Of a stretch of 32,860 nt of DNA, positions 1 through 9,817 are shown piece by piece (within the stretch, counting starts at the first letter, position 1; the number at the start of each line of letters is the position of its first letter). This DNA is from an uncultured Clostridia bacterium. Lineage in GTDB: Bacteria; Bacillota; Clostridia; TANB77; CAG-465. The notes under the pieces are model-generated. The model searched no databases. It was not told the DNA's origin and worked only from the letters and a program-made list of their open reading frames with translations. The position numbers and the translations under genes are program-made. Location: NCBI GenBank assembly GCA_944386345.1, contig CALXAR010000013.1, forward strand, positions 1 to 32,860. The letters are read 5' to 3'.

Positions 1-46
1 CCTCTTGAGAGGTTGCTCGCAATAGTCCCTTATAGGGCGCAAAGAA
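1..46 (+). other. GC-rich tail of an upstream structured element
   Basis: These 46 bases are much richer in G+C than what follows and contain short self-complementary pieces: CCTCTTGAGAGG at the very start, and CCC-TTATA-GGG nested between TTGC and GCAA. They lead directly into an intrinsic terminator. This looks like the 3' end of a structured RNA or the tail of an upstream transcript, but too little is inside the window to name it. No coding frame can be confirmed because the upstream part is missing. Confidence 0.3.
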
Positions 47-49
47 AAA

Positions 50-76
50 CTACGGGTTATACCCGTAGATTTTTAT
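50..76 (+). terminator. Intrinsic terminator of the upstream transcript
   Basis: Perfect 8-bp stem CTACGGGT / ACCCGTAG with a three-base loop, followed by ATTTTTATT. It closes whatever transcript enters the window from the left and separates it from the transglutaminase-like gene. Confidence 0.8.
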
Positions 77-128
77 TGAAAAAAATTTTAAATTATAATA
101 AAATAATTATAATTAAAGGAGAAACAAG

Positions 129-1313
129 ATGAAATCAACAATAAAAAGCTTTTGTAACTTTGTTGTAATCATTTTTGTTGTAATATCTGTGACATATGTG
201 TCCTTTTTTACGGATATTCCAACAAAAACAGGTAATGTTATTAGAAAACAAATTGAGGAGAATACAAATTCTTTTGAAGAATATAGTAATGAATTTCAAA
301 TAAATGAATTAGGAATATCTATGGATTCATATTATTATAATTTTTTGTCTGATGATCAAAAAAGAATATATGAGTCTATAGCAAATGGTGTAAAAAATTT
401 TCAAAGTGAATTTGTGGTAAGAGATTATGTAGCTGATGATAAAGATAAGTTTGCTTCTGAGGTGAGTATAGCAATAGAAGCATTTATAAACGATCACCCT
501 GAAGTATTTTATTTAGAATCTGAGTATTCATCATACATACTTTCTTCTTTTGATGGAAATATTGGATATATAAGACTAAATTATACAGAAGACTCTATTG
601 AGAGCGTTAATCAGAAAATAGAACTAATGTCTCAAAAAATTGATGTGTATTTAGAAGGACTAGATGGACTTAATGAATATGAAAAAGAATTGGAAATACA
701 TGATAGGTTATCATATAGTGTTGAATATTCTCATTTAGAAGAGCTTCCAAGAGAATATCATACAGCTGAAGGCTCACTACTAGAAGGTGTTGGAGTATGC
801 GATAGTTTTGCAAAAGCACTACAACTTATATATAGTAGGGCAGGAATAGATAGTATAATTGTTTTAGGTAGCTTAGATGGTAATCCTCATGCGTGGAATA
901 TGGTAAAGATAAATAACGAGTGGTATCATGTAGATTTGACATCTTCTCATTCAATTTATGAAGAGACTGGAATAGTAAATCATGCTTACTTTAATTTAGA
1001 TACCGAGTCTGAAAAGAGATTTGCTTCTTTAGACTCAGAAGAGCTTATTCCTGAGGCTTATCAAAATACATATAATTATTACAATTATAATGAGCTTGTT
1101 ATTAGTAATGACGATGACATTTATCAAAGACTTTCTGATATTTGTAATAAGTTTGAAGGCGAAAACTATATAGAGTTCTATTTGGAAGGAAATGTTGGAG
1201 ACAGGATAACTTCAATTTTAATTGCACTTAGAACAATAGATTCCTCTTTTTTAGATGGTACCAGATTATATTATTATAATATAGAAAATGCTATAATTAT
1301 ACCAAAAAATTAG
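129..1313 (+). CDS. Membrane-anchored transglutaminase-like protein
   Basis: A 394-residue protein with one N-terminal hydrophobic segment (about residues 8-28) that should anchor it with its bulk outside the cell. The second half carries a transglutaminase-like (papain-fold) domain. The expected triad is visible: Cys224 in GVGVCDSFAKAL, His254 in GNPHAWNMV and Asp269 in WYHVDLTSS. Such domains in bacterial surface proteins act as cysteine proteases or acyl-transferring enzymes; the substrate here is unknown. About 200 residues between anchor and domain are not recognised. The start is supported by AAGGAG eight bases upstream. It lies 63 bases before a second membrane-anchored surface gene, so the two are probably co-transcribed, ending at the terminator near 3903. 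The domain call is firm; the biological role is inferred. Confidence 0.8.
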   Translation: MKSTIKSFCNFVVIIFVVISVTYVSFFTDIPTKTGNVIRKQIEENTNSFEEYSNEFQINELGISMDSYYYNFLSDDQKRIYESIANGVKNFQSEFVVRDYVADDKDKFASEVSIAIEAFINDHPEVFYLESEYSSYILSSFDGNIGYIRLNYTEDSIESVNQKIELMSQKIDVYLEGLDGLNEYEKELEIHDRLSYSVEYSHLEELPREYHTAEGSLLEGVGVCDSFAKALQLIYSRAGIDSIIVLGSLDGNPHAWNMVKINNEWYHVDLTSSHSIYEETGIVNHAYFNLDTESEKRFASLDSEELIPEAYQNTYNYYNYNELVISNDDDIYQRLSDICNKFEGENYIEFYLEGNVGDRITSILIALRTIDSSFLDGTRLYYYNIENAIIIPKN

Positions 1314-1376
1314 TTGAATTAATTTTTTATATAATATATAATAATTATGTATATAAAACTAAGGAGAAATGATGTT

Positions 1377-3893
1377 ATGGATAATTTTAAGGATTTTTTT
1401 CTAGATTTAAGAGATGACACATTAGACTTTATAGATGACCATAGAAAGATGCTAATAATTATTAGTATTGTTGCGATAATACTACTTATAGGTCTGATGA
1501 TTTTATTTATAGTTTTAACACCTGTAAAAATTACTATTTCTAATGCAGATACTGAGATTGGAAATGTAATAGCAACTAAAGCTAGAAGTATGCAATATAC
1601 AGCGTCTGCTCAAAGATATGGAAAAGCAGTAGAAAGCACTTTTACATGGGAAGTAAGTGCTGGAACAGTCGAAGTAGATCAAAATGGTGTTGCGACTTGG
1701 AATTTACCAGTTGATGAGGGGACATATTCAATTACTGCTAGTAATGGTGAAGTTAGTGGAATAAAATATGTTACAGTAATAGGAAATGAGCTTTCTGAAT
1801 TATATAAAGCAAGTGATTATGAGATATTATGCCAGGATACAGATGGAGACGGTCTTACAGACTTATATGAAGGTTCTAACAGTAGAACAAGTGCTAATCA
1901 AGTAGATACAGACGGAGATGGGCTATATGATGGTGATGAGATAATAATGAATCTTGATCCACTTAATGCTGATAGCAAAGGCGATGGCGTAAATGATGGA
2001 GAAAGAGAATTAGAATATACATTTGAAAATGATGATGTAGTCCTTAGTATGACTGGTAAAGGAAACTTTACAAGAACTTCTATAGATAAGTATTCAACAG
2101 AGACTCTAGATAATGCAAATTCTGTACTAGATGGTATTTACTCAATTTATACAGAGGCACAGCTTGATGATGCTAAAGTTACTATCTCATATGATAAATC
2201 TTCAGTAAGTGATATGGGACTTTCAGAATCTTCTCTTGCGGTGTATGAATTAAATGAGGATAATAATACATTTACAAAAGTAATGACAGAAATAGATACA
2301 GGTGCATCAACGTTATCATTTGCAACAGAGGCGTTTGGAAAATATTTTGTTGCTGACTCATCAAAACTTACTTCAAACTTATCAACAGAGCTTGTATTTA
2401 TTATTGATAACTCTGGTTCTATGTACTCAGTAGATGAATATGCAGATAGTGAAGAAAATGACCCAGAATTTAAAAGAGTTGATGTAGTAAATGATCTTAT
2501 TGATAAACTACAGGGAAACTATAGATTTGGTGCAGGTAAATTTACTTTTGAGTATACAGAATTATCTAGATTAACATCAGATAAGGCTTCAATTAAAAAT
2601 AGAATTAGTACAATTAAAACAAACCCAGAAAACTTTTCTGGTACATATATAGGAGCTGGTCTTCAAGGTGGGGTCGCAATGTTTAGTGATGAGGAAAATC
2701 AGAATAGAAGATACATAGTATTACTTTCTGATGGTAAAGATACAGATAGTGGAGAAGGCTATGATGACGAACTACTTGAAGAGCAAATAGCACTAGCAAA
2801 AGAAAAAGGTATAAAGGTTTATACTATAGGTCTTGGAGAGACTATTGACGAGGAGAACTTAGTAAATATTGCAAACGAAACAAATGGTAAATATTATTTT
2901 GCAGCTACTGCAGATGATTTGGAGGCAACATTTGATTTGATTGCAGCTGAGCTAAATTATAATTTATATGATACAACAAATGATGACGTAGACGATTCAG
3001 TAATAATTGCCGATTCAGGATTTTTAGTTGGAAGAGATGGCTTTTCTTTCTCTAACTTCTCAAATACTCAAGTTGAACATGGCTATGGGTACGGAATGGT
3101 GCTTTATGCAAAACTACTATATGACAATGATTTACCTGATAGACTAGGAGCAAAAAGAATAACTACATCAGATGGAACTGTTGTTGAAGCACCTACAGTA
3201 GATTCATTTGGTTTAATTGATAGTGGCAATACTTTAAGAACATATACACCGACTTCTTTAAGTGTATTATCTGAGTTCCCTGATAACTTCTGGTCACCAA
3301 CAGTTAAAAGCGGACTGTTAACTATAAATTCTACAATAAAAGAAGAGCTAGAGAGCGCAGGATTTACAACATATAATGTTTCATACAATAAAGAAAATGC
3401 AGGATTTAGACAATATGAATCACTTAGATTTGATATGACAAATTTACTGACAGATGAAGAAAATTCACAACAACAAGTAGAATCTTCTTTAGAAGACGAA
3501 GATGCTGATATGCTTAAAATACTAGCTAGACTTGATATAACTAAGTATAGGGATGAGAAATTCTATTTTTATGATAATAATGATACAGCATTTGAAACAT
3601 TAGTAGATACAATAGCTGATGGAGAACCAGTTATGATTAGAATTAATGATGATTATACTGTTCTTGCTACTAAGGTTTTAGCAGATTCTAAAAATATGAA
3701 TAAGTATAAAATTGAGGTATATGATCCAAATTATACAGGAATTCCAAAATATATTGAGGTAGATAGATATAAATTCTCTGATATTAAGGAGATTTCTAAT
3801 GTTATAACTGATACATATGAGTATAAATTTAAATATCAAGGTACAGACGTTGGCATTTGTTTAAGTTATCCAAATGTAGAAGAGAATAATTAA
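1377..3893 (+). CDS. Anchored surface protein with calcium-type repeats and vWA domain
   Basis: An 838-residue extracellular protein. Order of parts: a cytoplasmic acidic start; a membrane segment at about 25-49; an Ig-like stretch (about 50-136); two calcium-binding DxDGDG repeats (DTDGDGLTD near 154 and DTDGDGLYD near 177, plus a degenerate DSKGDGVND), as in thrombospondin type-3 repeats; a region of unknown type; a von Willebrand A domain (about 338-525) with MIDAS motif DNSGSM at 344-349 and a later LLSDGKD. The last ~150 residues contain GEPVMIRIN and YDPN patterns resembling peptidase C39-like domains, without an obvious catalytic His. The start at 1377 is preferred over 1347 because AAGGAG lies ten bases upstream. 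It probably binds other surface proteins or the matrix through metal-dependent adhesion, and may partner the transglutaminase-like protein upstream. Confidence 0.75.
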   Translation: MDNFKDFFLDLRDDTLDFIDDHRKMLIIISIVAIILLIGLMILFIVLTPVKITISNADTEIGNVIATKARSMQYTASAQRYGKAVESTFTWEVSAGTVEVDQNGVATWNLPVDEGTYSITASNGEVSGIKYVTVIGNELSELYKASDYEILCQDTDGDGLTDLYEGSNSRTSANQVDTDGDGLYDGDEIIMNLDPLNADSKGDGVNDGERELEYTFENDDVVLSMTGKGNFTRTSIDKYSTETLDNANSVLDGIYSIYTEAQLDDAKVTISYDKSSVSDMGLSESSLAVYELNEDNNTFTKVMTEIDTGASTLSFATEAFGKYFVADSSKLTSNLSTELVFIIDNSGSMYSVDEYADSEENDPEFKRVDVVNDLIDKLQGNYRFGAGKFTFEYTELSRLTSDKASIKNRISTIKTNPENFSGTYIGAGLQGGVAMFSDEENQNRRYIVLLSDGKDTDSGEGYDDELLEEQIALAKEKGIKVYTIGLGETIDEENLVNIANETNGKYYFAATADDLEATFDLIAAELNYNLYDTTNDDVDDSVIIADSGFLVGRDGFSFSNFSNTQVEHGYGYGMVLYAKLLYDNDLPDRLGAKRITTSDGTVVEAPTVDSFGLIDSGNTLRTYTPTSLSVLSEFPDNFWSPTVKSGLLTINSTIKEELESAGFTTYNVSYNKENAGFRQYESLRFDMTNLLTDEENSQQQVESSLEDEDADMLKILARLDITKYRDEKFYFYDNNDTAFETLVDTIADGEPVMIRINDDYTVLATKVLADSKNMNKYKIEVYDPNYTGIPKYIEVDRYKFSDIKEISNVITDTYEYKFKYQGTDVGICLSYPNVEENN

Positions 3894-3902
3894 TAAAAAG
3901 AG

Positions 3903-3935
3903 AGCCTTTTAAGAACTACTTAGAAGGCTTTTTTT
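3903..3935 (+). terminator. Terminator after the vWA gene
   Basis: An 11-bp stem with one G-U pair (AGCCTTTTAAG / CTTAGAAGGCT) and a run of seven T. It ends the two-gene surface operon before the str operon promoter. Confidence 0.85.
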
Positions 3936-3969
3936 ATGCCAAAAAATTATGTAACATTTCACTAAATTA

Positions 3970-3998
3970 TTGACTTTTATTTTAACTTTTAGTATAAT
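3970..3998 (+). promoter_or_regulatory. Promoter of the str operon
   Basis: TTGACT at 3970-3975, a 17-base spacer, and TATAAT at 3993-3998. Transcription should start near 4005, leaving a leader of about 50 bases with the small hairpin CTAATG (4009-4014) / CATTAG (4024-4029) just before the rpsL ribosome binding site. Confidence 0.85.
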
Positions 3999-4054
3999 AT
4001 TTAACGTACTAATGTAATTATGGCATTAGATTAAGGAAAGAGGGGTGAATTTAA

Positions 4055-4471
4055 GTGCCTACATTTAATCAATTAGTTAGAAAAGGAAGAGAGAACAAGA
4101 CAACTAAATCTAAATCTCCAGCTTTACAAAGAGGATATAACTCAAGAAAGAAAGCTGCTACAAATCAATCATCTCCACAAAAAAGAGGTGTTTGTACAGT
4201 TGTTAAAACTCAGACTCCAAAGAAACCAAACTCTGCTTTAAGAAAAGTAGCCAGAGTAAGACTAACAAATACAATGGAAGTAACAGCATATATTCCAGGT
4301 ATTGGTCACAACCTACAAGAGCACAGTGTTGTACTAATTAGAGGTGGAAGAGTAAAAGACTTACCAGGTGTACGTTATCACATTGTTAGAGGTGTACTTG
4401 ATACTGCAGGTGTTGCAGATAGAGTTCAAGCAAAATCAAAATATGGTGCAAAAAGAGCAAAGAAAAAATAA
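4055..4471 (+). CDS. rpsL: 30S ribosomal protein S12
   Basis: S12 sits at the decoding centre of the small subunit and affects accuracy. The 138-residue product has the family hallmarks [11 protein letters not shown] and [14 protein letters not shown]. The lysines where streptomycin-resistance substitutions usually occur are both unchanged. Translation starts at GTG (4055), preceded by AGGGGTG. It is the first gene of rpsL-rpsG-fusA-tuf and lies directly behind a strong promoter. Identification is certain from the sequence. Confidence 0.98.
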   Translation: MPTFNQLVRKGRENKTTKSKSPALQRGYNSRKKAATNQSSPQKRGVCTVVKTQTPKKPNSALRKVARVRLTNTMEVTAYIPGIGHNLQEHSVVLIRGGRVKDLPGVRYHIVRGVLDTAGVADRVQAKSKYGAKRAKKK

Positions 4472-4491
4472 TAATTAAGTTAGGCGCTTAA

Positions 4492-5059
<568 letters not shown>

Positions 5060-5101
5060 AATTAGTGTTATTATAATTAATAGAAGGGAGGCTAATTTTT
5101 C

Positions 5102-7186
5102 ATGGCTGGAAGAGAGTATCCTCTTGAGAGGACAAGAAATATCGGTATCATGGCTCACATAGATGCTGGTAAAACAACTACTACAGAAAGAATACTATTT
5201 TATACTGGTAAAACACATAAAATAGGAGAAGTTCATGATGGAGCAGCAACAATGGATTGGATGGCTCAAGAACAAGAAAGAGGTATAACAATCACATCTG
5301 CGGCTACAACATGCTTCTGGAGAAATAACAGAATAAATATTATAGATACTCCAGGACACGTTGACTTTACAATTGAAGTTCAAAGATCTCTTAGAGTATT
5401 AGATGGTGCAGTTACTGTTTTAGCTGCAAAAGGTGGTGTACAACCACAAACTGAGACTGTTTGGAGACAAGCAGATAAGTATAGTGTACCAAGAATGGTA
5501 TATGTAAATAAAATGGATGTTACAGGAGCAGATTTTATGCTTTGTGTTCAACAATTAAGAGACAGACTAAAAGCTAATGCAATTCCAATCGCGCTTCCAA
5601 TAGGAAAAGAAGATAATTTTAAAGGAATTGTTGATTTGGTAAAAATGCAAGCTTATGTTCACTATGATGAATTAGGTCAAGATGTTAGAACAGAAGCTAT
5701 TCCTGAAGATATGAAAGCTGATGCTGAAAAATATAGAACAGAATTAATTGAGCATTTAGCTGAAATTGATGATAATTTAATGGAAAAATATTTAAATGGT
5801 GAAGAATTCACAGTAGATGAAATTAAGGCTGCAATTAGAAAATCAACAATTGCAAACACTTTAGTTCCAGTTACATGTGGAAGCTCATATAAAAACAAAG
5901 GTGTTCAAGAATTACTTGATGATATTGTTGATTATATGCCAGCTCCAACAGATATACCACATATTAAAGGTGTATTAGAGGATGGAACAGAGTCTGAAAG
6001 AAAATCTTCTGATGATGAACCATTTGCTGCTTTGGCATTTAAAATTATGACAGATCCTTATGTTGGAAAATTAACTTTCTTTAGAGTATATTCAGGTACT
6101 TTAGAAAAAGGATCTTACGTATTAAATGCAAGCAAGGGTAAAAAAGAAAGAATAGGTAGACTTATTCAAATGCATGCAAACTCTAGACAAGATATAGATA
6201 AAGTATATTCTGGAGATATTGCTTGTGCAGTTGGTTTAAAAGATGTTTCAACTGGTGACTCATTAACAGATGAGCAACATCCAATAATTCTTGAATCAAT
6301 TGAGTTCCCAGAACCAGTTATTGATATATCTATTGAACCAAAAACTAAAGCAGACCAAGAAAAAATGGCAGTTGCTTTACAAAAATTAGCTGAAGAAGAT
6401 CCTTCATTTAAAACATATACAAACCAAGAAACTGGTCAAACAATTATAGCTGGTATGGGTGAATTACACCTAGATATAATTGTTGATAGATTAAGAAGAG
6501 AATTTAATGTTGATGCAAATGTTGGTAAACCACAAGTTGCATATAAAGAAACTATTAGAAAACCAGTTAGAGTTGAAGGAAAATTCATCAGACAATCTGG
6601 TGGTAAAGGTCAATATGGTCATGTATGGCTAGAAGTTGAACCTAACGAATCAGGAAAAGGATATTCATTTGAATCTAGAATCGTTGGTGGTGTTGTTCCT
6701 AAGGAATATGTAAAACCAGTTGATGAGGGTGTTCAAGATGCTATGAAAGCTGGTATTTTAGCTGGATATCCTGTAGTTGATGTAAAAGTTGCACTTGTTG
6801 ATGGTTCTTACCACGAAGTTGACTCATCAGAAGCTGCATTCCACATCGCAGGATCTATGGCATTTAAAGAAGCTTGTCGTCAAGGCGGAGCTGTTTTACT
6901 TGAACCAATAATGAAGGTAGATATCGTTGTTCCTGAAGAATACATGGGAGACGTTATTGGAGATGTGAATTCAAGACGTGGAAGAATGGAAGGTATGGAT
7001 ACAGATCAAGGTATAACTACAATTCATGCATTTGTACCACTTTCTGAAATGTTTGGATATGCAACAGATTTAAGATCAAAAACTCAAGGTAGAGGTACAT
7101 ACTCTATGGAACCATCTCATTATGAAGAAGTTCCAAAATCAATACTTGAGACAATAGTTTCTCAAAGAGCAAAGAAAGAGGACTAG
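5102..7186 (+). CDS. fusA: Elongation factor G
   Basis: EF-G is the GTPase that drives translocation of tRNA and mRNA on the ribosome. The 694-residue length is typical. GTPase motifs are intact: [14 protein letters not shown] (P loop), [11 protein letters not shown] (switch I), DTPGHVDF (G3) and NKMDVTGAD (G4). Later domains show GMGELHLDI and [12 protein letters not shown], both standard. GAAGGGAGG precedes the ATG. It is the third gene of the operon, 42 bases after rpsG. Confidence 0.98.
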   Translation: MAGREYPLERTRNIGIMAHIDAGKTTTTERILFYTGKTHKIGEVHDGAATMDWMAQEQERGITITSAATTCFWRNNRINIIDTPGHVDFTIEVQRSLRVLDGAVTVLAAKGGVQPQTETVWRQADKYSVPRMVYVNKMDVTGADFMLCVQQLRDRLKANAIPIALPIGKEDNFKGIVDLVKMQAYVHYDELGQDVRTEAIPEDMKADAEKYRTELIEHLAEIDDNLMEKYLNGEEFTVDEIKAAIRKSTIANTLVPVTCGSSYKNKGVQELLDDIVDYMPAPTDIPHIKGVLEDGTESERKSSDDEPFAALAFKIMTDPYVGKLTFFRVYSGTLEKGSYVLNASKGKKERIGRLIQMHANSRQDIDKVYSGDIACAVGLKDVSTGDSLTDEQHPIILESIEFPEPVIDISIEPKTKADQEKMAVALQKLAEEDPSFKTYTNQETGQTIIAGMGELHLDIIVDRLRREFNVDANVGKPQVAYKETIRKPVRVEGKFIRQSGGKGQYGHVWLEVEPNESGKGYSFESRIVGGVVPKEYVKPVDEGVQDAMKAGILAGYPVVDVKVALVDGSYHEVDSSEAAFHIAGSMAFKEACRQGGAVLLEPIMKVDIVVPEEYMGDVIGDVNSRRGRMEGMDTDQGITTIHAFVPLSEMFGYATDLRSKTQGRGTYSMEPSHYEEVPKSILETIVSQRAKKED

Positions 7187-7198
7187 ATTTAAAATAGG

Positions 7199-7249
7199 GT
7201 TATTTACACTTTTTCTATTGCAAAAATAGAAAAAGTGTAGTACAATAAC
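7199..7249 (+). promoter_or_regulatory. Long hairpin between fusA and tuf overlapping a possible tuf promoter
   Basis: A perfect 14-bp inverted repeat (7206-7219 with 7225-7238, loop GCAAA), extendable by further pairs and by GTTATT (7199-7204) with AATAAC (7244-7249). No T-run follows, so it is not a normal terminator. TTGCAA (7218-7223), a 17-base spacer and TACAAT (7241-7246) form a possible promoter inside it. It could be an mRNA-processing or partial attenuation site that lets tuf be expressed more than fusA. Confidence 0.5.
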
Positions 7250-7257
7250 TATAATTG

Positions 7258-7274
7258 ATGCACTATGCGTGCAT
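7258..7274 (+). promoter_or_regulatory. Small hairpin in the tuf leader
   Basis: ATGCAC (7258-7263) pairs perfectly with GTGCAT (7269-7274) around a five-base loop. It sits just after the possible tuf promoter and about 17 bases before the ribosome binding site. It may stabilise the tuf mRNA 5' end; function not known. Confidence 0.3.
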
Positions 7275-7306
7275 ATTAGTTGAAAAATTTAAGGAGGAAT
7301 ATTAAA

Positions 7307-8509
7307 ATGGCAAAAGCTAAGTTTGAAAGAACTAAACCACACGTTAACATTGGTACAATCGGACATGTTGACCATGGTAAAACTACTTTAACAGCTGCAA
7401 TTACTAAATATTGTAGCTTAACTGGCGGAGCTGAATTCAAAGCTTATGATCAAATTGATGGAGCTCCAGAAGAAAGACAAAGAGGTATCACTATCTCTAC
7501 AGCTCACGTTGAATACGAAACAGAACACAGACACTATGCACACGTTGACTGCCCAGGACACGCTGACTATGTTAAAAACATGATCACTGGTGCTGCACAA
7601 ATGGATGGTGCAATACTTGTTGTTTCTGCTGCTGATGGCCCAATGCCACAAACTAGAGAACATATCTTACTTGCAAGACAAGTTGGTGTTCCATACATTG
7701 TTGTATTTATGAACAAATGTGATATGGTAGACGATCCTGAACTATTAGAATTAGTTGAAATGGATATCAGAGATTTATTATCTAAATATGATTTCCCAGG
7801 AGACACTACTCCAATAATCAAAGGTTCTGCATTAAAAGTATTAGAGTCTACTTCAACAGATCCTAATGCACCAGAATATGCATGTATCAAAGAATTATTA
7901 GACACAATTGATTCATACATTCCAAACCCAGAAAGAGATGTAGATAAACCTTTCTTAATGCCAGTTGAAGATGTATTCACTATTACAGGTAGAGGTACAG
8001 TTGCAACAGGAAGAATTGAAAGAGGAACATTAAAAATAGGTGAAGAAGTTGAAATCGTTGGTCTTTCTGATGAAAAGAAGAAAACTGTAGTAACAGGAAT
8101 CGAAATGTTCAGAAAATCTCTAGATTCTGCTGAAGCTGGAGATAACGCTGGTGTACTTCTAAGAGGAATTCAAAGAAGTGAAATTGAAAGAGGTCAAGTT
8201 ATAGCTAAACCTGGTTCTATTCACCCACACACTGAATTCTCAGCTGAAGTTTATATCCTAACTAAAGAAGAAGGTGGAAGACATACTCCATTCTTTAACG
8301 GATACAGACCACAATTCTATTTCAGAACAACTGATGTTACAGGTGTTATTGAATTACCAGCAGGAACAGAAATGGTAATGCCTGGTGATAACGTAACTAT
8401 GGAAATTAAACTTATCACTCCAATAGCAATTGAAAAAGGATTAAAATTCGCTATTCGTGAAGGTGGTAAAACAGTTGGTGCTGGATCAGTATCAGATATT
8501 AAAGAATAA
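7307..8509 (+). CDS. tuf: Elongation factor Tu
   Basis: EF-Tu carries aminoacyl-tRNA to the ribosome. The product is 400 residues. Motifs: GHVDHGKTT (P loop), [12 protein letters not shown] (switch I), DCPGHADY (G3), NKCDMVDD (G4) and GSALKVL (G5); domains 2 and 3 show [12 protein letters not shown] and [15 protein letters not shown]. The ATG at 7307 is chosen over an in-frame TTG at 7280 because AAGGAGG lies ten bases upstream and [19 protein letters not shown] is the family start. It ends the str operon with a strong terminator; in many Firmicutes the S10 operon would follow here but does not. Confidence 0.98.
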   Translation: MAKAKFERTKPHVNIGTIGHVDHGKTTLTAAITKYCSLTGGAEFKAYDQIDGAPEERQRGITISTAHVEYETEHRHYAHVDCPGHADYVKNMITGAAQMDGAILVVSAADGPMPQTREHILLARQVGVPYIVVFMNKCDMVDDPELLELVEMDIRDLLSKYDFPGDTTPIIKGSALKVLESTSTDPNAPEYACIKELLDTIDSYIPNPERDVDKPFLMPVEDVFTITGRGTVATGRIERGTLKIGEEVEIVGLSDEKKKTVVTGIEMFRKSLDSAEAGDNAGVLLRGIQRSEIERGQVIAKPGSIHPHTEFSAEVYILTKEEGGRHTPFFNGYRPQFYFRTTDVTGVIELPAGTEMVMPGDNVTMEIKLITPIAIEKGLKFAIREGGKTVGAGSVSDIKE

Positions 8510-8525
8510 TTTTATTCTTAAGTAT

Positions 8526-8557
8526 AAAAAAATAAGAGCTTTGGCTCTTATTTTTTT
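8526..8557 (+). terminator. Terminator of the str operon
   Basis: Stem AATAAGAGC / GCTCTTATT with loop TTG-type spacer, flanked by a run of A and a run of seven T. A strong intrinsic terminator directly after tuf. Confidence 0.9.
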
Positions 8558-8600
8558 CGGGTAAAATTTAATACTTTTTACTATAAAATCAAAATATAAA

Positions 8601-8630
8601 TATAATAATATATAATAATATATAATAATA
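8601..8630. repeat. Three tandem copies of a 10-bp unit
   Basis: TATAATAATA occurs three times in perfect tandem, each unit containing a TATAAT hexamer. It lies between the tuf terminator and the acpP promoter in a 265-base gap that otherwise holds only AT-rich sequence. The 10-bp period is close to one helical turn. Confidence 0.85.
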
Positions 8631-8672
8631 TGATTAATATTAGAATATTTTATATAAAAAGTAAAAAATTCC

Positions 8673-8701
8673 TTGACAATATTGTATAAATATTAGATAA
8701 T
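8673..8701 (+). promoter_or_regulatory. Promoter of acpP
   Basis: TTGACA (8673-8678), a 17-base spacer and GATAAT (8696-8701). Predicted start near 8708, giving a leader of about 65 bases. Confidence 0.8.
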
Positions 8702-8774
8702 AAAGTTATGTTTAGAATATTTTTGTGTGAGCAATCATATAAAGTGTAAAAGAAATCTTGAGGAGGTGTATAAA

Positions 8775-9011
8775 ATGGATACAGTTTTAGAAAAAGTAAA
8801 AGAAGTAATTAGTGAGCAATTAGGAATAGACGATACAGATTCAATTACTACTGAAACAACTTTTATCGATGACTTAGGAGCTGATTCACTTGATATTGTT
8901 GAATTAATTATGGCTTTGGAAGAAGAGTTTGATATGGAAATTCCAGAAGAAGAAGCAGAAAAAATTACATCTGTTGGAGATGTAGTTGAATACATTGAGA
9001 ATAATAAATAG
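8775..9011 (+). CDS. acpP: Acyl carrier protein
   Basis: A 78-residue acidic protein that carries growing acyl chains in fatty acid synthesis on a phosphopantetheine arm. The attachment serine lies in the standard motif [19 protein letters not shown]. The ATG at 8775 has GAGGAGGTG upstream; an in-frame GTG at 8727 would add 16 basic residues untypical for ACP and is rejected. It has its own promoter and terminator and precedes rnc, a common Firmicute order. Confidence 0.97.
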   Translation: MDTVLEKVKEVISEQLGIDDTDSITTETTFIDDLGADSLDIVELIMALEEEFDMEIPEEEAEKITSVGDVVEYIENNK

Positions 9012-9022
9012 TATTATAAATT

Positions 9023-9052
9023 GTACCTTAGGCTACTAAGGTGCTTTTTTTT
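9023..9052 (+). terminator. Terminator of acpP
   Basis: Stem ACCTTAG / CTAAGGT extended by two outer pairs, loop GCTA, followed by eight T. Strong intrinsic terminator. Confidence 0.88.
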
Positions 9053-9053
9053 C

Positions 9054-9082
9054 TTGAAAAAAGGTATAAACTCATATATAAT
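9054..9082 (+). promoter_or_regulatory. Promoter of the rnc operon
   Basis: TTGAAA (9054-9059), 17-base spacer, TATAAT (9077-9082), starting just after the acpP terminator. It probably drives the seven-gene run from rnc to the second transketolase half, in which genes overlap or are closely spaced. Confidence 0.75.
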
Positions 9083-9103
9083 GTATATGAAGGAGTTTTT
9101 ATT

Positions 9104-9817
9104 ATGGAAAAAGAAAAAGTATTACAATTAGAGGCTAAATTAAAATATATCTTTAATAATCCTAAACTATTAAAGATGGCCTTAACACATAAATCTTATG
9201 CATATGAGCAATCTAATCCAGATTATGATATGTATAATGAAAGAGTAGAGTTTTTAGGAGATGCAATATTAGAGCATATAATATCTGATTTATTATTTTC
9301 GCAAGTACCTGAGTTATCTGAAGGAGAAATGACAAAAAAAAGAGCTGCTATTGTATGTGAGGCATCACTTAGCAGAGCTTTTAGAAGAATTAATGGACAT
9401 GAGTATATATATCTTGGTAAGTGTGAGCAAAATTCAAACGGAATGCTAAAAGATGCAATTATTGCAGATGCTTTTGAGGCAACATTAGGAGCTATATATT
9501 TAGATGGTGGATATGAAATAGCAAGAGATATATGCTTAGAGTTACTTGATGTTGAGATAAAGACTGTTTTATCTGGTGGAAATCTTAATACAGATTATAA
9601 GACACAATTACAAGAAATATTGCAAAGAAATGGAAATGTAAAAATAGAATACAAATTGCAAAAAGAAGAAGGACCAGAGCACGATAAGCTATTTACAATT
9701 GATTTATTTTTCAATGGTACAAAAATAGGTGAAGGACAAGGAAAAAGTAAAAAACAAGCAGAACAAAACGCAGCTCATGATGCTTTAAAAAGTGGAGGAG
9801 AATTCCTTGGAAATTAA
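9104..9817 (+). CDS. rnc: Ribonuclease III
   Basis: RNase III cuts double-stranded RNA, maturing rRNA precursors and some mRNAs. The 237-residue product has the catalytic signature NERVEFLGDAIL (residues 45-56), the second acidic cluster in DAFEATLGAIYLDGG, and a C-terminal double-stranded-RNA binding domain (about 160-235, ending KSKKQAEQNAAHDAL). The start at ATG 9104 follows AAGGAG; the longer in-frame GTG start at 9041 lies inside the acpP terminator and is rejected. The end overlaps the next gene by 11 bases, implying coupled translation. Confidence 0.97.
   Translation: MEKEKVLQLEAKLKYIFNNPKLLKMALTHKSYAYEQSNPDYDMYNERVEFLGDAILEHIISDLLFSQVPELSEGEMTKKRAAIVCEASLSRAFRRINGHEYIYLGKCEQNSNGMLKDAIIADAFEATLGAIYLDGGYEIARDICLELLDVEIKTVLSGGNLNTDYKTQLQEILQRNGNVKIEYKLQKEEGPEHDKLFTIDLFFNGTKIGEGQGKSKKQAEQNAAHDALKSGGEFLGN

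Noticed and set aside
76-113. Promoter for the transglutaminase-like gene
   Set aside because: TTGAAA and two TATAAT-like boxes are present, but the spacers (12 and 26 bases) are wrong, so no site is called.
5120-5131. CCTCTTGAGAGG occurs both at the window start and in fusA
   Set aside because: In fusA it encodes the conserved PLER start of EF-G; a 12-base palindrome shared with the first bases is most simply chance.
9041-9103. Extended N-terminus for RNase III
   Set aside because: The GTG start is inside the acpP terminator and the added residues have no family match; AAGGAG points to ATG 9104.
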